Shown here: positions 5,521-7,463 of the stretch, piece by piece
Numbering within the stretch: position 1 is the stretch's first letter
How the letters are laid out: every line of letters starts with the position of its first letter
Position numbers and translations under genes: made by a program
Notes under the pieces: model-generated
Databases searched by the model: none
Told to the model about the DNA's origin: nothing
What the model saw: the letters and a program-made list of their open reading frames with translations, nothing else
Assembly (NCBI GenBank): GCA_024408015.1
Contig: JAKSVJ010000056.1
Span: forward strand, 1 to 7,463
From: Clostridia bacterium
Lineage (GTDB): Bacteria; Bacillota; Clostridia; Oscillospirales; CAG-272
Length of the DNA stretch: 7,463 bases
Direction of reading: 5' to 3'

Positions 5521-7463
5521 TTAACGAATTTGAATGTTGAGCTTGAAGTTAAGGTTTCCAAGTATCTTCTTAATAAAGGCATCTACAGCTGCAGGCTCAA
5601 GAGCTTTATCTGTTGCTGCGAATGTAATATTAAATGACATACTCTTCTTTCCTTCACCAATCTGCTTGCCTCTATAAATATCAAATAGATTAACAGAAAC
5701 AACCTGTTTGCATGCTCTCTTGATTTCTGTTGCGATTTCGCCATATGTCATAGCTTCATCAACAACAAGCGAAAGGTCACGTGATACTTCTGGGAATGAT
5801 GAGATCGGTTTGTAGCTCATTGAACAAGGAATTAGTTCTTCGAATTTAGCATAGTCAATTTCACCAATGAAAATCTTCTGGCTATCTTTGCTATCTTTTG
5901 GAAGATCAAGTTCACGAGTTACAACATTTGCAATCTTACCAAATGTACCAATCTTAACACCATTACAAATAATGTATGCTGCAATACCTGGGTGGAGATA
6001 TGTTACATCAGTCGCACGTTCAAATTCAAAGTTGAGACCATATGATTCACCAAAGCTCTCAACCGCACCCTTCATCATAAAGAAGTCTTCATCTTCACCA
6101 AATGAAGCAAAGCCAATATGCATAATTTCAGATGGAAGTTCTGTAACTGGTTGCTGTTTTGGAATATAGATATTACCTACTTCAAAAACTCTACCCTCTT
6201 TATTTCCACGTTTAATGTTTTCAACAACAGTTGTAAGCATTGATGGAGCAAGAGTTGTACGCATTGTTGTAAGGTTTGATGAAATAGGGTTAAGAAGATG
6301 AATTGCATTCATTTCAACAGAATCTGGAGCAAAGTGCATTGCTTCAAGATTTGCATCTGCATAGAATGCGAGTGTTGAAACTTCATTAAAGCCCTGAGCA
6401 CACAATGTGCGTTTAGCTTTTGCAATATTCTTCTGGTGATTTGTTAAACCGCCATTAGTAACTGAGGCATCAACAAGGAATGTTGGTGTAATATGGTTGT
6501 ATCCATATTCTCTAATTACTTCCTCTGCAAGATCTGGTTCGCCAACTTCAATATCTTCACGATATCTTGGAGCAACAACATCCATTGTGTCTCCGTCTCT
6601 ATTTACTTCAAATCCAAGTCTATTGAGAATATCGAGAACTGCATTTGTAGGAACTTCTATACCAAGTATACGATTAATTCCGCTGAATGTTGCCTTGAAT
6701 TTCTTTCCTTCTCTTGGGGCACCTGCTGTGCAATCGAATTCACTTGATGTGATTTCACCACAGCCAAGTTCATCAATTAGGTGAAGTGCACGAGCCATAC
6801 CAAGTTCACATGTGTATTCGGAAATTCCTTTTTCATAATGGCTTGATGCATCTGTGCTCTGGCCAAGTGCTCTTGATGTCTTACGAATGTTATCACGCAT
6901 AAACTTTGCAGACTCAAACAAAAGCTGTGTTGTATTATCTGTGATTTCACTATTCAAACCACCCATAATACCCGCGAGTGCAACCGGCTTGCTACCATCA
7001 CAAATAACGAGATTTGATTCGTTGAGTTTGAAGTCTTTTCCGTCAAGAGTTGTGATTGATTCGTCGTTCTTTGCACGACGAACAATTATCTTTTTACTTT
7101 CAAGTGTTTCCATGTCAAATGCATGCATTGGCTGACCAATTTCAAGCATTACATAGTTTGTAATATCAACTACATTACTGATTGAACGTAAACCACAAAG
7201 AGCAAGGTTTCTCTTCATCCACTTTGGTGATTCACCAGGTGTAATATTTCTAACACCATGACCTAAGTAACGTGGACAAAGATCTTTTGCTTCAACAGTG
7301 ATGTCCAAACCATCATATTTATATGAGCTCTGTTTGTAATCTGTAGCAGGCATCTTCAATGGTTTGTTGAGAACGGCTGCTACTTCTCTTGCGATACCAA
7401 GAACTGACTGACAGTCAGGACGGTTAGCTGTAATTGAAATATCAAATATATATTCATCAAGAC
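5521..7463 (-). CDS. pheT: Phenylalanine--tRNA ligase beta subunit (partial, N-terminus outside window)
   Basis: The reading frame is open from the window edge to TAA at 5523-5521, giving about 646 residues of a protein usually near 790-800. PheT pairs with PheS in an alpha2-beta2 enzyme that charges tRNA-Phe with phenylalanine in the cytoplasm. The visible part begins with ITANRPDCQSVLGIAREVAA, typical of the segment just after the N-terminal tRNA-binding OB fold. It continues with the B3/B4 domain (VALAGIMGG, SSHYEKG), the B5 domain with the acidic RYREDIEVGEPDLAEEV motif, the catalytic-like B6/B7 domain, and a C-terminal ferredoxin-fold anticodon-binding domain beginning near FPEVSRDLSLVVDE. 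An in-frame TTG at 7359 is not the start, because conserved PheT sequence continues upstream of it. About 150 residues, and presumably pheS, lie beyond 7463. No frameshift or internal stop is seen. It converges with the sugar operon and shares its terminator. Confidence 0.97.
   Translation of the reverse strand, partial: LDEYIFDISITANRPDCQSVLGIAREVAAVLNKPLKMPATDYKQSSYKYDGLDITVEAKDLCPRYLGHGVRNITPGESPKWMKRNLALCGLRSISNVVDITNYVMLEIGQPMHAFDMETLESKKIIVRRAKNDESITTLDGKDFKLNESNLVICDGSKPVALAGIMGGLNSEITDNTTQLLFESAKFMRDNIRKTSRALGQSTDASSHYEKGISEYTCELGMARALHLIDELGCGEITSSEFDCTAGAPREGKKFKATFSGINRILGIEVPTNAVLDILNRLGFEVNRDGDTMDVVAPRYREDIEVGEPDLAEEVIREYGYNHITPTFLVDASVTNGGLTNHQKNIAKAKRTLCAQGFNEVSTLAFYADANLEAMHFAPDSVEMNAIHLLNPISSNLTTMRTTLAPSMLTTVVENIKRGNKEGRVFEVGNIYIPKQQPVTELPSEIMHIGFASFGEDEDFFMMKGAVESFGESYGLNFEFERATDVTYLHPGIAAYIICNGVKIGTFGKIANVVTRELDLPKDSKDSQKIFIGEIDYAKFEELIPCSMSYKPISSFPEVSRDLSLVVDEAMTYGEIATEIKRACKQVVSVNLFDIYRGKQIGEGKKSMSFNITFAATDKALEPAAVDAFIKKILGNLNFKLNIQIR

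Noticed and set aside
5867..6169. 100-codon plus-strand frame, with further ones at 6493-6784 and 6854-7135
   Set aside because: All are antisense to strongly conserved pheT sequence and have no ribosome binding site or recognisable domain.
7357..7359. TTG as the start of pheT
   Set aside because: Conserved PheT sequence (NRPDCQSVLGIAREVAA) continues in frame upstream to the window edge, so the gene is simply truncated by the window.

Overview
The window looks like a chromosomal segment of a low-GC Gram-positive anaerobe of the Clostridia type. The base composition is AT-rich, AGGAGG-like ribosome binding sites precede the starts, sigma-A-like promoters are visible, and the flanking genes (a DUF4080 radical SAM protein and a bacterial pheT) read like clostridial homologues. 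No tRNA, rRNA, CRISPR array, insertion sequence or phage gene is visible. Species cannot be named from this sequence.

Layout: (1) 1-634, minus strand: the N-terminal part of a DUF4080-type B12-binding/radical SAM protein, cut by the window edge. (2) 635-765: a compact divergent control region with one good promoter in each direction, an imperfect direct repeat around the rightward promoter and a short palindrome on the leftward -10. (3) 766-5465, plus strand: a tight three-gene operon encoding a BNR/sialidase-like beta-propeller protein, an L-arabinose/L-fucose isomerase-like protein (COG2160 relative) and a GH106-like glycoside hydrolase. The gene junctions are an 18-nt gap and then an overlap or 11-nt gap, depending on the start. 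(4) 5466-5520: a hairpin with A and T tracts on its two sides, which can terminate transcription from both directions. (5) 5521-7463, minus strand: pheT, the phenylalanyl-tRNA synthetase beta subunit, lacking only its N-terminal part because of the window edge.

The operon is the accessory and most interesting part. None of its three proteins has a visible signal peptide or membrane segment, so all probably act in the cytoplasm. Two look like carbohydrate-cleaving enzymes and the middle one resembles a sugar isomerase. The reasonable inference is a small intracellular pathway that trims an imported oligosaccharide or glycoside, perhaps one containing a deoxy-sugar or L-sugar such as rhamnose or fucose, and isomerises a released monosaccharide. 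The substrate is unknown, and neither a transporter nor a regulator lies in the window. The isomerase-like protein keeps three of the four AraA metal-site signatures but seems to lack the fourth, so its real reaction may differ from that of AraA. The flanking genes are probably unrelated in function.
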